From Cylicocyclus nassatus (taxonomy: Eukaryota; Nematoda; Chromadorea; Rhabditida; Strongylidae), in assembly GCA_958299035.1 (NCBI GenBank), contig CATQJL010000316.1, forward strand, positions 22,545,676 through 22,609,675: a stretch of DNA of 64,000 nucleotides, given 5' to 3'. This document shows, one piece after another, positions 53,501 through 60,777 of this stretch (positions within the stretch are counted from its first letter, which is position 1; each line of letters opens with the position of its first letter). The position numbers and the translations under genes were made by a program. Below the pieces are notes generated by a model. That model saw nothing but the letters and a program-made list of their open reading frames with translations, was not told the DNA's origin and did not search any database.

Positions 53501-53694
53501 CGCAACCGGCTACGAGGGATTACTTCACGAAACTCAACGCTCTGCAATGTAGTATTCGACTACTTTTTGTACACAAAATCTTCATAAGGTTTTTCAGGCT
53601 GATGATGAAGAACAGCTTCACTGAAATGAAGAATGAACTTCTTCAACTGAGACTCGCAACACATACTCTACGCATCAAAGTTCGCTCTGCATAA
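2578..53694 (+). CDS. Coiled-coil protein gene, 5' partial, with a 47.9-kb intron
   Basis: Six exons were recognised: 2578-2652, 2748-2805, 50724-50868, 50950-50992, 53434-53548 and 53598-53694 (stop TAA). All joins keep phase: D/E, R (AG|A), M/R, V (G|TT) and M (AT|G). All introns are GT-AG with strong acceptors such as TTTCTTTCAG and TTTTTCAG. The roughly 177 residues seen are Glu/Lys/Gln-rich with heptad-like spacing, for example AKVEAHEREQQAKLAKF, then KVDELESTL, then QEVDQLRHEVDALN. The C-terminus is basic (TLRIKVRSA). The first exon starts inside a codon, so earlier exons lie upstream, probably outside the window. The third intron-exon step spans the whole transposon region and the two antisense repeat genes. 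The family was not recognised; a structural coiled-coil protein is all that can be said. The stop lies 195 bp from the convergent stop of ruvb-2. Extra exons inside the giant intron cannot be excluded. Confidence 0.8.
2880..3240. repeat. GC-rich MITE-like patch with a perfect hairpin
   Basis: This patch is much richer in CG than its surroundings and contains GCGGCGCGATT/AATCGCG words. It includes a perfect inverted repeat with 11-bp arms (CCAACGATATC) and a 5-base loop at 3,090-3,116. A GTATGCCTTAGG word near 2,925 recalls the end of the element at 61,371-61,606. Borders are unclear. From 3,240 to 5,670 nothing gene-like was seen, only small repeats. Confidence 0.4.
4467..4625. mobile_element. 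Hairpin MITE, about 160 bp
   Basis: Terminal inverted repeats GGCTGCTGCATGACG and CGTCATGCAGTAGCC match at 14 of 15 positions. The interior is GC-rich and non-coding. Flanks are ATA and TTA, so a 3-bp duplication is possible but not clean. Confidence 0.5.
4777..5140. repeat. Fragment of CAGTGGCG-type element plus GC-rich hairpin
   Basis: CAGTGGCGTACCCAGGATTT followed by a run of ten G at about 4,800 matches the left end of the hAT-like element at 7,248, but no matching right end was found. A GC-rich hairpin follows at about 5,051-5,133, with GACGCGGCA and TGCCGCGTC ends. No coding sequence was seen. Confidence 0.4.
6944..7144. mobile_element. 200-bp MITE private to copy A
   Basis: Inverted ends are TTTCACGTGCATGGGACGC and, on the other strand, TTTCACGCGTATAAGACGC. 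The block is absent from copy B, where the flanking sequence is continuous near 34,545. No coding capacity was seen. Confidence 0.5.
7248..8540. mobile_element. Non-autonomous hAT-like element
   Basis: The ends are CAGTGGCG...CGCCACTG. They are flanked by an 8-bp duplication with one mismatch, GTATGCGG (7,240-7,247) and GTGTGCGG (8,541-8,548). Copy B has the single GTGTGCGG at 34,631-34,638, which is the empty site. An 8-bp duplication and CAG-type ends fit the hAT superfamily. No transposase was found. The interior has long poly-G runs near 7,280 and an inverted GAACGATAGC segment near 7,610 and 8,470. Confidence 0.7.
8549..9964. other. Non-coding duplicated sequence downstream of the repeat gene
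   Basis: No gene recognised. The segment is the counterpart of about 34,640-36,900 in copy B and shows continuous matching blocks, for example GAAAGTGTTTTTGGTCGGAG at about 9,295 and 36,190. It lies 3' of the antisense repeat gene. Confidence 0.6.
9965..12979 (-). CDS. Pro/Gly/Met-rich tandem-repeat protein, copy A (strand not certain)
   Basis: The reading frame has 1,004 codons. The N-terminus begins MMHPFPYAYGYNGG and is Pro/Gly-rich. About 34 repeats of 23 residues follow (consensus around KGESMPEGPAEIPPKGMS), then a strongly Arg/Lys-rich C-terminus. No signal peptide or known domain was seen, and the repeat is not Gly-X-Y, so it is not collagen. A TTTCATTTAG acceptor lies just upstream of ATGATG in both paralogues, and the same frame and domain order occur in copy B; these favour the - strand. 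Caution: the 69-bp unit is exactly 23 codons, so three other frames are also open for about 900 codons or more. The + strand frame (9,936-12,989) has a hydrophobic start and cannot be excluded. The gene would lie antisense inside the giant intron. Function unknown. Confidence 0.45.
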   Translation of the reverse strand: MMHPFPYAYGYNGGLPGALPGSPIGVPFTGGMPPPGIMPGMPPGGLWGMSDVGAEMLGMAAGFGMAAGVKAAMLAGMSSGHPPKGILQAVTAPGGTYVPAMPAGIPPKGMSQAGTPKGGSMPSGPAKIPPKGMSRQRGPKGESMPEGPAKIPPKGMSQTRTPEGESMRKGPPEIPPKGMSRQKGPKGESMPEGPAEIPPKGMSRQRGPKGESMPEGPAEIPPKGMSRQRGPKGESMPDGPPEIPPKEMSRQRGPKGESMPEGPAEIPPKGMSRQRGPKGESMPEGPPEIPPKGMPRQRGPKGESMPEGPAEIPPKGMSQTGTPDGESMPEGPAEIPPKGMSQTGTPDGESMPEGPAEIPPKGMSRQRGPKGESMPEGPAEIPPKGMSQTGTPDGESMPEGPAEIPPKGMSRQRGPKGESMPGGPPEIPPKGMSRQRGPKGESMPEGPAEIPPKGMSQTGTPDGESMPEGPAEIPPKGMSRQRGPKGESMPEGPAKIPPKGMSQTGTPDGESMPEGPAEIPPKGMSRQKGPKGESMPEGPAEIPPKGMSRQRGPKGESMPEGPAEIPPKGMSRQRGPKGESMPDGPPEIPPKEMSRQRGPKGESMPEGPAEIPPKGMSRQRGPKGESMPEGPPEIPPKGMPRQRGPKGESMPEGPAEIPPKGMSQTGTPDGESMPEGPAEIPPKGMSQTGTPDGESMPEGPAEIPPKGMSRQRGPKGESMPEGPAEIPPKGMSQTGTPDGESMPEGPAEIPPKGMSRQRGPKGESMPGGPPEIPPKGMSRQRGPKGESMPEGPAEIPPKGMSRQRGPKGESMPEGPAEIPPKGMSRQRGPKGESMPDGPPEIPPKEMSRQRGPKGESMPEGPAEIPPKGMSRQRGPKGESMPEGPAEIPPKGMSQTGTPEGESMPEGPTQIPPKGISRRRRPKGRPMPARPASMPPKRKFRRTRTPAAKAQKKLLQKPERMHPKISPRQLRAGGVPRRRATRSSLKRRNFVTIDVRNALKGNTNM
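10250..12640. repeat. 69-bp minisatellite with a 1,035-bp higher-order repeat
   Basis: About 34 tandem units of 69 bp, with a few unit types (ending CGTGACATTCC, TGTGACATTCC or CGTGACATTTC). A run of 15 units is present twice: the diagnostic GGTGGCCCTCCAGG occurs at 10,671 and again at 11,706, exactly 1,035 bp (15 x 69) later, with the same order of unit types around it. Copy B has only about five units. Confidence 0.85.
13179..14238. mobile_element. Foldback element private to copy A
   Basis: ACAAGGGAAGGAAG at the left is matched by CTTCCTTCCCTTGT at the right, and imperfect inversion continues for about 160-200 bp. A second inverted pair sits inside, at about 13,795-13,890 and 13,950-14,060 (GTGCGTACGGCCATTG and its complement). 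Copy B is uninterrupted at about 38,065. No transposase was found. Confidence 0.65.
14239..14861. other. Non-coding duplicated sequence
   Basis: Matches about 38,090-38,210 plus 40,105-40,611 of copy B. It has several repeats of the word CAGATAAGTCC (about 14,445-14,640, also 40,165-40,390). No gene recognised. Confidence 0.5.
15002..15275 (+). mobile_element. Non-autonomous Helitron, 274 bp
   Basis: It starts with TC (TCTTATATATAAAGC) and ends with CTAG. A GC hairpin (CCCGG, 6-base loop, CCGGG, at about 15,249-15,264) stands about 10 bases before the end. It sits between A and T without a target-site duplication; copy B reads ATATTCCAAG across the empty site near 40,740. These are the canonical Helitron hallmarks. 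It includes the TGTCTGTCTGTCTGT block common in such elements. No Rep/helicase gene is present. Confidence 0.85.
15536..16233 (+). pseudogene. 5'-truncated LINE, RTE-like reverse transcriptase tail
   Basis: The fragment encodes the end of a non-LTR retrotransposon ORF, with frameshifts. The C-terminal part reads from about 15,831 and contains METRMLRW, RRLRWYGHVRRR and RPRGRPKMRW, a tail common in RTE-like LINEs. It ends in an A-run at 16,226-16,233. The flanks are a 15-bp target-site duplication, ATACAGAAGATCATG (15,521-15,535) and ATACAGAAGATTATG (16,234-16,248). Copy B has this sequence once, near 41,000. This is a textbook target-primed insertion. Clade assignment is from motif memory only. 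Confidence 0.8.
16408..16773. mobile_element. TTAA-flanked MITE with long inverted repeats
   Basis: The ends AGGCAGCGTCCAGGCAAAT are inverted, and pairing continues for about 150 bp per arm. TTAA flanks both sides (16,404-16,407 and 16,774-16,777), as expected for piggyBac-type insertion. Copy B has the uninterrupted site near 41,175. The ends resemble those of the element starting near 47,622. Confidence 0.75.
16982..17844. mobile_element. TA-flanked MITE with perfect 27-bp inverted repeats
   Basis: The left end starts TTAGGGTGAACGGTAAAAAA, and the 27-base right end (17,818-17,844) is its exact reverse complement. TA flanks both sides. It is absent from copy B near 41,385. About 860 bp, without a recognisable transposase; Tc1/mariner type by flank and end sequence. 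Confidence 0.8.
17845..21238. other. Non-coding duplicated sequence
   Basis: Counterpart of about 41,390-45,790 in copy B. Blocks private to copy A are about 19,226-19,785, the small MITE at 20,040-20,204 and about 20,689-21,010. No host gene was recognised; the ORFs here lack conserved motifs and are broken in copy B. Confidence 0.55.
20040..20204. mobile_element. 165-bp MITE private to copy A
   Basis: The ends AGGTCGTCCGCGC and GCGCGGACGGCCT are inverted with one mismatch. GTA occurs on both sides. Copy B reads straight through (GAGCTAGTACCG) near 44,715. Confidence 0.6.
21239..24103. repeat. Near-perfect palindrome (foldback), 2.9 kb
   Basis: The left arm 21,239-22,493 is the near-exact reverse complement of 22,549-24,103, apart from a 307-bp MITE in the right arm. 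The spacer is 55 bases. The outermost words are TTGCAGGCTCATGAG and CTCATGAGCCTGCAA. Each arm carries three to four tandem units of about 171 bp, starting with CCGCTTTCAGAAAA-like words at 21,899, 22,069, 22,240 and 22,413 in the left arm. No ORF of note. It is absent from copy B. A read-through transcript would fold into more than 1.2 kb of almost continuous dsRNA. Confidence 0.9.
23688..23994. mobile_element. MITE nested in one palindrome arm
   Basis: The ends AGGCGCCGTAAAACC and GGTTTTACGGGGCCT are inverted with one mismatch. GTAT is duplicated on both sides (23,684-23,687 and 23,995-23,998). The left arm of the palindrome shows the undisturbed site near 21,345. The interior is GC-rich and non-coding. 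Confidence 0.8.
24104..24645. other. Non-coding, with poly-C and a short direct repeat
   Basis: Two poly-C tracts lie at about 24,328 and 24,367. The 19-bp word CCCCTTCACCCTGGAGAGG is repeated 31 bp apart (about 24,396 and 24,427). The last 165 bases match copy B at about 45,880-46,050. No gene seen. Confidence 0.5.
25045..25498 (+). repeat. 5' LTR of the gypsy element
   Basis: Starts TGTAGTGCAGTACTAG and ends GAAACCGAC. Almost identical to 32,697-33,155, which has a 5-base insertion near 32,880. Confidence 0.9.
25542..26492 (+). pseudogene. gag, N-terminal part, ends at a frameshift
   Basis: This ORF encodes the N-terminal half of a Gag-like protein. The true start may be the second Met at 25,560. 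It contains a coiled-coil-like stretch around residues 145-195 and a Ser-rich linker before TGKNPE at the end. The stop at 26,490 falls inside what looks like the start of the capsid-type domain. That domain continues in another frame (SDFLRALEVKF onward), so a one-base frameshift is inferred near 26,480. Whether this is a mutation or a programmed shift is not settled; its place inside a domain favours mutation. No match to a named Gag family could be checked. Confidence 0.7.
26493..31324 (+). pseudogene. gag C-terminus plus pol (PR-RT-RH-IN), broken
   Basis: One frame runs from 26,449 to 29,910. Motifs in order: zinc knuckle C-x2-C-x4-H-x4-C at 27,085-27,126; protease DTG at 27,358-27,366; reverse transcriptase with LPFGLTTAPAKFQ and the YIDD catalytic box at 28,612-28,623; RNase H with YTDAS near 29,071; and the integrase zinc region ending SCQKC near 29,837. 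A 474-bp MITE then splits integrase. The catalytic part resumes at 30,361 (IVGIDIL, DRGGEFEN), shifts frame near 30,695, and ends with WAGPFRVIE and the basic motif KRGRPKK at 31,324. With at least two frame breaks and the insertion, this copy cannot make full Pol. Confidence 0.9.
29886..30359. mobile_element. CTGCAG-rich MITE inside integrase
   Basis: The ends GGGTTGTTTCATACTGCC and GGCAGTCTGAAACAACCC are inverted with one mismatch. Further in, both sides carry CTGCAGCAGACTGCAG-type repeats. CTTTG or TTT is found on both sides, so the duplication is 3-5 bp with an ambiguous border. It separates the integrase zinc region from the catalytic core. Confidence 0.75.
31314..32321 (+). CDS. Extra ORF of the gypsy element (ORF3), unknown function
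   Basis: 335 codons, intact, overlapping the end of pol by 11 bases in another frame. It opens with KRGRPKK, a duplicate of the AT-hook-like motif at the pol end. The rest is a mixed, soluble-looking protein with several Cys and Trp and no clear signal peptide or membrane segment, so an envelope role is not supported despite the position. A very good splice acceptor, TTTCTTTTCAG, lies at 31,401-31,411 inside the ORF, suggesting expression from a spliced subgenomic RNA. After the TAG at 32,319 the same frame stays open for 112 more codons, Arg/Ser-rich (RGRGAR near 32,470). Family not recognised. Confidence 0.6.
   Translation: MKTSRKRGRPKKAGQGKIDGVVSSIRLIKFLFRKPLSSATNARHVTWKCPGKLAHGNTVLECSIEERVPDVIPNSPLSCISIGTPYDLARNISVITQSHIPDNWRVARLLDVSYDILTPHSLGISLSYFRSHCLHATLASVVDAKKPAQDCPPRTRDDPYNLSYLYGKTVEFANCNPWMESRWCQLKPRETLILLPEGFDEVLRCLEADFVAAHVIRSPDEVEPEWFAEELSAIILFSPASSSDILRWRSAWTLFLHAVAQGAELIALPGPQDDEGWGATVDLLRDLMEETCAQRPSLAPKMRCLLPKRSENAMLGAAYKILADKINLVTGRHFT
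32697..33155 (+). repeat. 3' LTR of the gypsy element
   Basis: Starts TGTAGTGTAGTACTAG and ends GAAACCGAC. It differs from the 5' LTR at about four positions plus a 5-base insertion (GACCTCGACCTTGACAG against GACCTCATACAG). Confidence 0.9.
34975..35850. repeat. GC-rich minisatellite island
   Basis: Two degenerate arrays. One has CGATAAGCGCCCGA-like words at about 35,030-35,270; the other has GGGCCGCGGGT-like words every 30-45 bp at about 35,580-35,845. Between them is a 98-bp copy (about 35,111-35,208) of the flanking sequence at about 34,727-34,824. The island is missing from copy A. No coding sequence is supported. Confidence 0.6.
36929..37936 (-). CDS. Pro/Gly/Met-rich repeat protein, copy B
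   Basis: 335 codons. The N-terminal extension MDVSLLVQMLCDYVC runs into the same MMHPFPYAYGYNGG start as copy A. If the TTTCATTTAG in front of ATGATG is a used acceptor, the extension is intron or a separate exon. Only about five repeat units follow, more varied than in copy A, then an Arg/Lys-rich tail. Near the 3' end a short indel relative to copy A changes the last residues. In the shared N-terminal region, two of three single-base differences from copy A are silent in this frame. The opposite frame (36,957-37,886) is also open, so strand is uncertain. Function unknown. Confidence 0.45.
   Translation of the reverse strand: MDVSLLVQMLCDYVCTFHLDMMHPFPYAYGYNGGLPGALPGGPIGVPFTGGMPPPGIMPGMPPGGLWGMPAGMPGTEAELLGMAAGMRAGMAAGVPPKGILQAVTAPGGTSVPAVPGISPKEMSLAETLKRGLMLAEMLPAGMLAGMPKGGSMPPGPSETPSKEMSRSPKGESSMPAAAAGVPPKGMAQREKPKGESMPEGPGEIPPKGISQTETPKGESMPEGPAEIPPKGMSQTETPKGESMPEGPAKIPPKGISGRRRPKGESSMPTRPAGIPTRRKSMRSRKPTAMLEQKILLERVPGEISIKISPRELPAGGVPSRKKTRNNGQGKIRQD
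38239..40088. mobile_element. Foldback element private to copy B, 1.85 kb
   Basis: Outer ends GCCATAATTAGTAAGCC and their imperfect complement at 40,070-40,088 begin inverted arms of about 330 bp (shared words ACTCTAGAAATCGTCG, AAAGACACCTGG, CACTATCGCATT). A second inverted pair lies inside, at about 38,980-39,100 and 39,590-39,720 (CTCTGCGTAATC and complement). The stretch 38,573-38,935 repeats ACTTCCGCAGGA-like words. No transposase. Copy A is continuous near 14,370. Confidence 0.7.
40612..41097. mobile_element. Tc1/mariner-type MITE, copy B
   Basis: The 486-bp version of the element at 14,862-16,333, with TTAG ends flanked by TA and no nested insertions. It contains the empty sites of the Helitron and the LINE. 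Confidence 0.75.
42553..44293 (+). mobile_element. Non-autonomous LTR retrotransposon, 1.74 kb
   Basis: Two 300-bp LTRs (42,553-42,852 and 43,994-44,293) start TGTGCCGATGCAATCGGCAC and end CAATACA. Their first 19 or so bases form a hairpin. GGCCC is duplicated on both sides (42,548-42,552 and 44,294-44,298); copy A has a single GGCCC at the empty site near 19,050. The LTRs carry AATAAA signals. Only 1,141 bp lie between the LTRs. A 136-codon ORF (42,859-43,269) and an overlapping 212-codon frame (43,387-44,025) have no recognisable protease or reverse transcriptase. The 5-bp duplication is compatible with BEL/Pao or gypsy type. Confidence 0.85.
42859..43269 (+). CDS. Gag-like ORF of the small LTR element, unknown
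   Basis: 136 codons beginning seven bases after the 5' LTR. The product is charged and helical in character, for example HAKRLAELLRKYASYG and RQRMAEDLDSLNREINQ. By position it would be Gag. There is no zinc knuckle and no family could be assigned. The first Met may not be the true start. Confidence 0.35.
   Translation: MYRLNKTDTMLRFQGQDRSHNGAIPILHHHMEDERIHAKRLAELLRKYASYGEKTLFPDDEQERRKVCVDKLHVLPKCIFDIILGSQLARSKTDLLKKLYKSEKCRFTRQRMAEDLDSLNREINQITNEPKCLFTH
44299..47617. other. End of copy B and flanking intron, no gene
   Basis: Up to 46,175 this is duplicated non-coding DNA. From 46,176 to 47,617 the sequence has no copy in the window and no recognisable exon, RNA gene or terminal repeats, only a run of ten G at about 47,568. 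Confidence 0.5.
47622..50235. mobile_element. Decayed TTAA-type TIR element with TTCGAATA arrays
   Basis: The left end TTAAAGGCGGTGTCCGGGCA and the complement of the right end, TTGAAGACAGTGTCCGGACA, are similar. They resemble the TTAA MITE at 16,408. Inside, two arrays of ATTCGAATA words (about 47,860-48,135 and 49,740-50,040) lie symmetrically. A hairpin with perfect 18-bp arms is at 48,589-48,606 and 48,704-48,721. No intact transposase was found; borders are tentative. Confidence 0.5.
49179..49401. mobile_element. 223-bp MITE with about 34-bp perfect inverted ends
   Basis: Both ends begin GGGCCGGGCATACTTCACGC and stay perfectly inverted for about 34 bases. No clear flanking duplication. 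Nested in the larger 47.6-50.2 kb element. Confidence 0.8.
51330..51427. mobile_element. 98-bp hairpin MITE in an intron
   Basis: GGGCGGGGCTTCGGTCGATT at the left pairs with AATCCACCGAAGCCCCGCC at the right with a few mismatches, followed by AGAGAGCA/TGCTCTCT. It sits in the 50,993-53,433 intron of the coiled-coil gene. Confidence 0.6.
51776..52473. mobile_element. Mariner-type palindromic MITE
   Basis: The ends TTAGGTTGACCCGAAAGTTC are inverted and flanked by TA. Inversion continues across most of the 698 bp, for example GGTGCGAAAGAACTTTCG on the right. The end sequence matches the general mariner pattern TTAGGTTGxxxxxAAAGT. Confidence 0.8.
52736..53242. mobile_element. Second, more diverged mariner-type MITE
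   Basis: TTAGGTAATCAAAAGTAC at the left and TTTCGGTTCAACCTAA at the right form degenerate inverted ends of the same family as 51,776-52,473. The left TA flank is kept; the right has become TG. Confidence 0.6.
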
Positions 53695-53889
53695 AGCATC
53701 TCATAGTGTGCTCCTCACACGTTATTTTGTAGATTACAAATTGGTGGCGTAGGCAGCTAATATAATTTTCTGTATACTATTCTGTAAATTGTTTGTTGTG
53801 TCTGTAATGAAAGTTCATGTAACATGGAGAAGCTTATCGAAGAGAATTAATAACAAACAAGCATCAACAAAACAAACAAAACTGTATAT

Positions 53890-57518
<3,629 letters not shown>

Positions 57519-58478
57519 CTCAAAATATCAATTTGATAGTAATAGACAAACTACGGGCAGAAAAAAAAGGATGAAGATCGCCACATGTGGTAAGAACAGC
57601 TTCTATGGAAATAAACACATCCTAATGAATCCTATTTACAGGCTGTTTTAACGAGCGTGTCTGAACTCCGTCCGGGTCCTCGCGACCGCCTCGCTCGGAC
57701 CTTGCGCCGCGTTTGCGAGTAATCCGCTCTACATTTCCCAGCTCGCCATCTCCAGCCAAAGCATAGCGGGAAAATAATGACTCGAGTTACGTCCGCAAAC
57801 GCGGCGCAAGGACGCGAGCCGCTAAGGCTCTGACACTCACAGTGAGACAGTCTATGAACCGCCAGGTACGGTATGTTCATAGTTAATGTAAGTAACCCTT
57901 ATACTACACTCTACGCTATAATATTTCTTCAAAGAAACTTAAAAGAACAATATTTATTTCTTTTTAGCCGCGAATCAAATAAAGATAAAAACTTTCTTTT
58001 TAGCTCCTCTTCCTTTAGCGGAGATGTACTGGCATATAGGCCAAATTTCGAAGCAAATAGCTCAAGGACAATCAGACGGATCTGAGTACCTATAGATTCA
58101 GGTAGACGCGCAGATCGGATGGCTGACTAGCCCATTTGCTCAAACCCAAGTGTTTTGTTTGTTCAAAAAAAAAAACGAACCCTACTCTGAACTCCCGCCC
58201 GAACCGTACTATTATGAACAGATAAGTGCAACGTACTCGAAAACGCTAATTTGCCCGTTCAAAAGGATTACGGTCTGGGTGAAAGTTTACAAACCCAATC
58301 AGATTACACAAGAAGAGACCCAGATATCTAGAAACGGCTGGTTGTGTGTGAGCCTGACACATTCGGATACACGCGGGTGCAGCATAAGTGTAGAAGATAT
58401 TCTGTTTTGAACAGGTTTCGAAAGCAGTTCCGTATTCTACAGATAAATATTTATTTTTCTCTAAAATAGAAACCTAAT
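57519..58478. other. Intergenic region ruvb-2 / mecr-1 with a GC hairpin
   Basis: This 960-bp gap probably holds the ruvb-2 promoter. CCTTGCGCCGCGTTTGCG (57,700-57,717) and its exact complement (57,794-57,811) form an inverted repeat inside a GC-rich patch, about 57,640-57,850, that looks like a small MITE. No other gene seen. Confidence 0.5.
58450..58455 (-). terminator. Polyadenylation signal of mecr-1
   Basis: AATAAA on the - strand, about 25 bases after the stop codon of mecr-1. Confidence 0.6.
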
Positions 58479-60453
58479 TCAAAGGATAAATAACTGCTTT
58501 TTGACAAAACTGGTTGCGGCTGCCTCAAGTGCTTCCTTGTAGTGCTCCAAATTTCGTTTCTCGAATGTAGGTGGACGAAATTCGCCAGATTTGATCCAGG
58601 ATGTTAAATCAGCATTCATCCGCTTCCGTTCCTAAAACAAAAATAAAGAGACCTATGGGGTATATAGGTCAAAGGAGAAACGGACCTCCAGATTTTTCTG
58701 GTCTTCGTACCACCGTGACATCCAGAATCCAACCAAGCGGATATCTTTGAAGATCAAAGGCCCTGTGGGAACCTAAAGCTAAGATAAGCTGCAGCTCGAA
58801 ATTTTTTACCTACCTGAAATACATGTTGAAAAAATCAAGTCGTGTCAAATAGATGTCAAAAAGGGAAGAAAATAGCAAGAATTGTCAATTTCGCCAAAGT
58901 TAGGAATAAGTCTGTGTGGATGTGCAACCTGCAATGGCTGTTTGCTCATTCCTCCATACGTGACCATGCATCCGCCGTGTCCAAGTGTAGTAGCTAATAG
59001 TAATGCTGATCTTCCACCGACACAGTTGAGCGCCAATCGCACATCTTTTATTTTGCCACTTAAACAATAACTAAACACTGATCAAAGGTCAAAAAATTAT
59101 CTTACTATCTACCGATACTCCTTGACGAGTTGGTCTTCAGTGATAACTTCATTAGCTCCCAACGCTTTCAGTGAACTGATGAAAGCAGCCATATTATCTC
59201 TTTTACGCACGATGTTTATAGAGCGTATACCTCGTATTCGACATATCTGGAAACTCGTGGAAAAGAAGATGTGACGTCAGATCTGGTAAGTAAGTGAGGG
59301 TTACCTGAATTGCTGCCTTTCCAACTGATGAGTTGGCGCCGTTTTGTATGATCGTATCGCCTTCTTTAAGATCGACGAAATCTTTCAACATTCTGTATGC
59401 AGTAGGAGGATTTACCTAGCAAAGAGTTCATTGACGGATAAGTGGTCGTCAAACTGTCGATAAGTAATTTTTGAAAAAAGTGTTTAAGAGGGTTCTGTGG
59501 ATTACATGAAAAAGGTAGAACATGAATATTCATTACCTGAAGACTGGCGCTAGCCTCTAGAGGAAGTGTTTTGTCAATTTGAAAAAGATCCGTTTCTTTA
59601 TGGTAGCCGTCAGTTCTCCATATGCCTAATCCTGATCTTGAAGGTAAGACATGATCACCAACTTTCAAAGTTTTCACTCCATCACCGAGCTAAAAAATAA
59701 TCGTAGGCCGCCGTGCAACACCAGTCCTAGGTTCTAGATGAAGTGGTTGGGTAAGTGCGCCATGGCAACAATGATAGCAGGCATAGTCAAGCTGGCCAAA
59801 GGATTTGCGCATCTGCATACGCCCCTTATCGTAGATAGTGGAGATTTTGATCAACTTTAGACAATGAGGCAAAGATAATGTCCTCCCTAGTCTTATATCA
59901 CCTAATCTATGATACACACGCACAAACGTTCTCGAATGCACTAGTCTCATGGATGACAGCTTACTTGATGAGCTTTGAATTCAACTAACAGGCAGAAGTA
60001 TAACTGCGCATATTTTCATTCTGCTATTTGAATACAGCCGCATCCCCATAGTTTTGGTTTTGTAAATTGAAATTTTGCATGATCTGAGCATATCTGAGCC
60101 AAAAGCTATTGTATAAGAGCACGAAAAATTTCTTGGCTAACCTTTTCAACGCGTCCAAAACCTTCACTGCCCCCAACAGCAGGAAGTGGTGGCTTGATGG
60201 GATAAACGCCTTGCAATGTATTCAGATCCGCAGGATTGATAGGAGACGCGATCCACTTTACGTGCACTTGCCCACTCGGAGGCGTATCATTTAAATCAAT
60301 TGTTTGGAGTTTGACTACCTAAACTGATGGACAGATATTCTTGCCATGCTACATTAGATCAGATACCTTAGTGGGATCTCCATATTCAGCATACACCAAT
60401 TGCTTCCCACTCACACTGCGGATGCACAATGCACTGAGACGCCGCGCCAGCAT
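58479..60453 (-). CDS. mecr-1: Mitochondrial trans-2-enoyl-ACP/CoA reductase
   Basis: Eight exons: 60453-60367, 60318-60142, 59689-59537, 59415-59305, 59246-59113, 59058-58929, 58772-58686 and 58631-58479, giving 343 residues with all joins in phase. MECR performs the last NADPH-dependent step of mitochondrial fatty-acid synthesis, which supplies octanoyl-ACP for lipoate. The N-terminus [14 protein letters not shown] is Arg-rich without acidic residues, a good mitochondrial presequence. Family marks: [14 protein letters not shown] with the expected catalytic Tyr at about residue 68, [16 protein letters not shown], the nucleotide-binding loop [13 protein letters not shown] (about 163-175), RLALNCVGG and [11 protein letters not shown]. 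Members are usually about 340-375 residues, so it appears complete. A TTTAG acceptor-like site lies four bases before the ATG. Confidence 0.97.
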
Positions 60454-60777
60454 AGCTCTAAACCGGATAACTTTTTATCGTAAATACAGATAACATTGTA
60501 AGCATTTTGAGACGAACACTCATGGACATAAAAGTCAAACTCAACTACACAATCAATCATTTATTACCAGTCACTTTCTAAAGACATATTTTGGCAAACC
60601 CTACAGCGGACGACACACCTCGACTATGCATAAGAACATTGAACTCGAAAAATAAGCAACAACTGTATTGAAATTCAACTGGCCCCAACATTAAGGAAAC
60701 ATTTTAAAAGAGATCTCTGCATCAAAAAGAAAAGTTATTCTATAGGAACAAATAACATAGGTGACCATGCACATCCC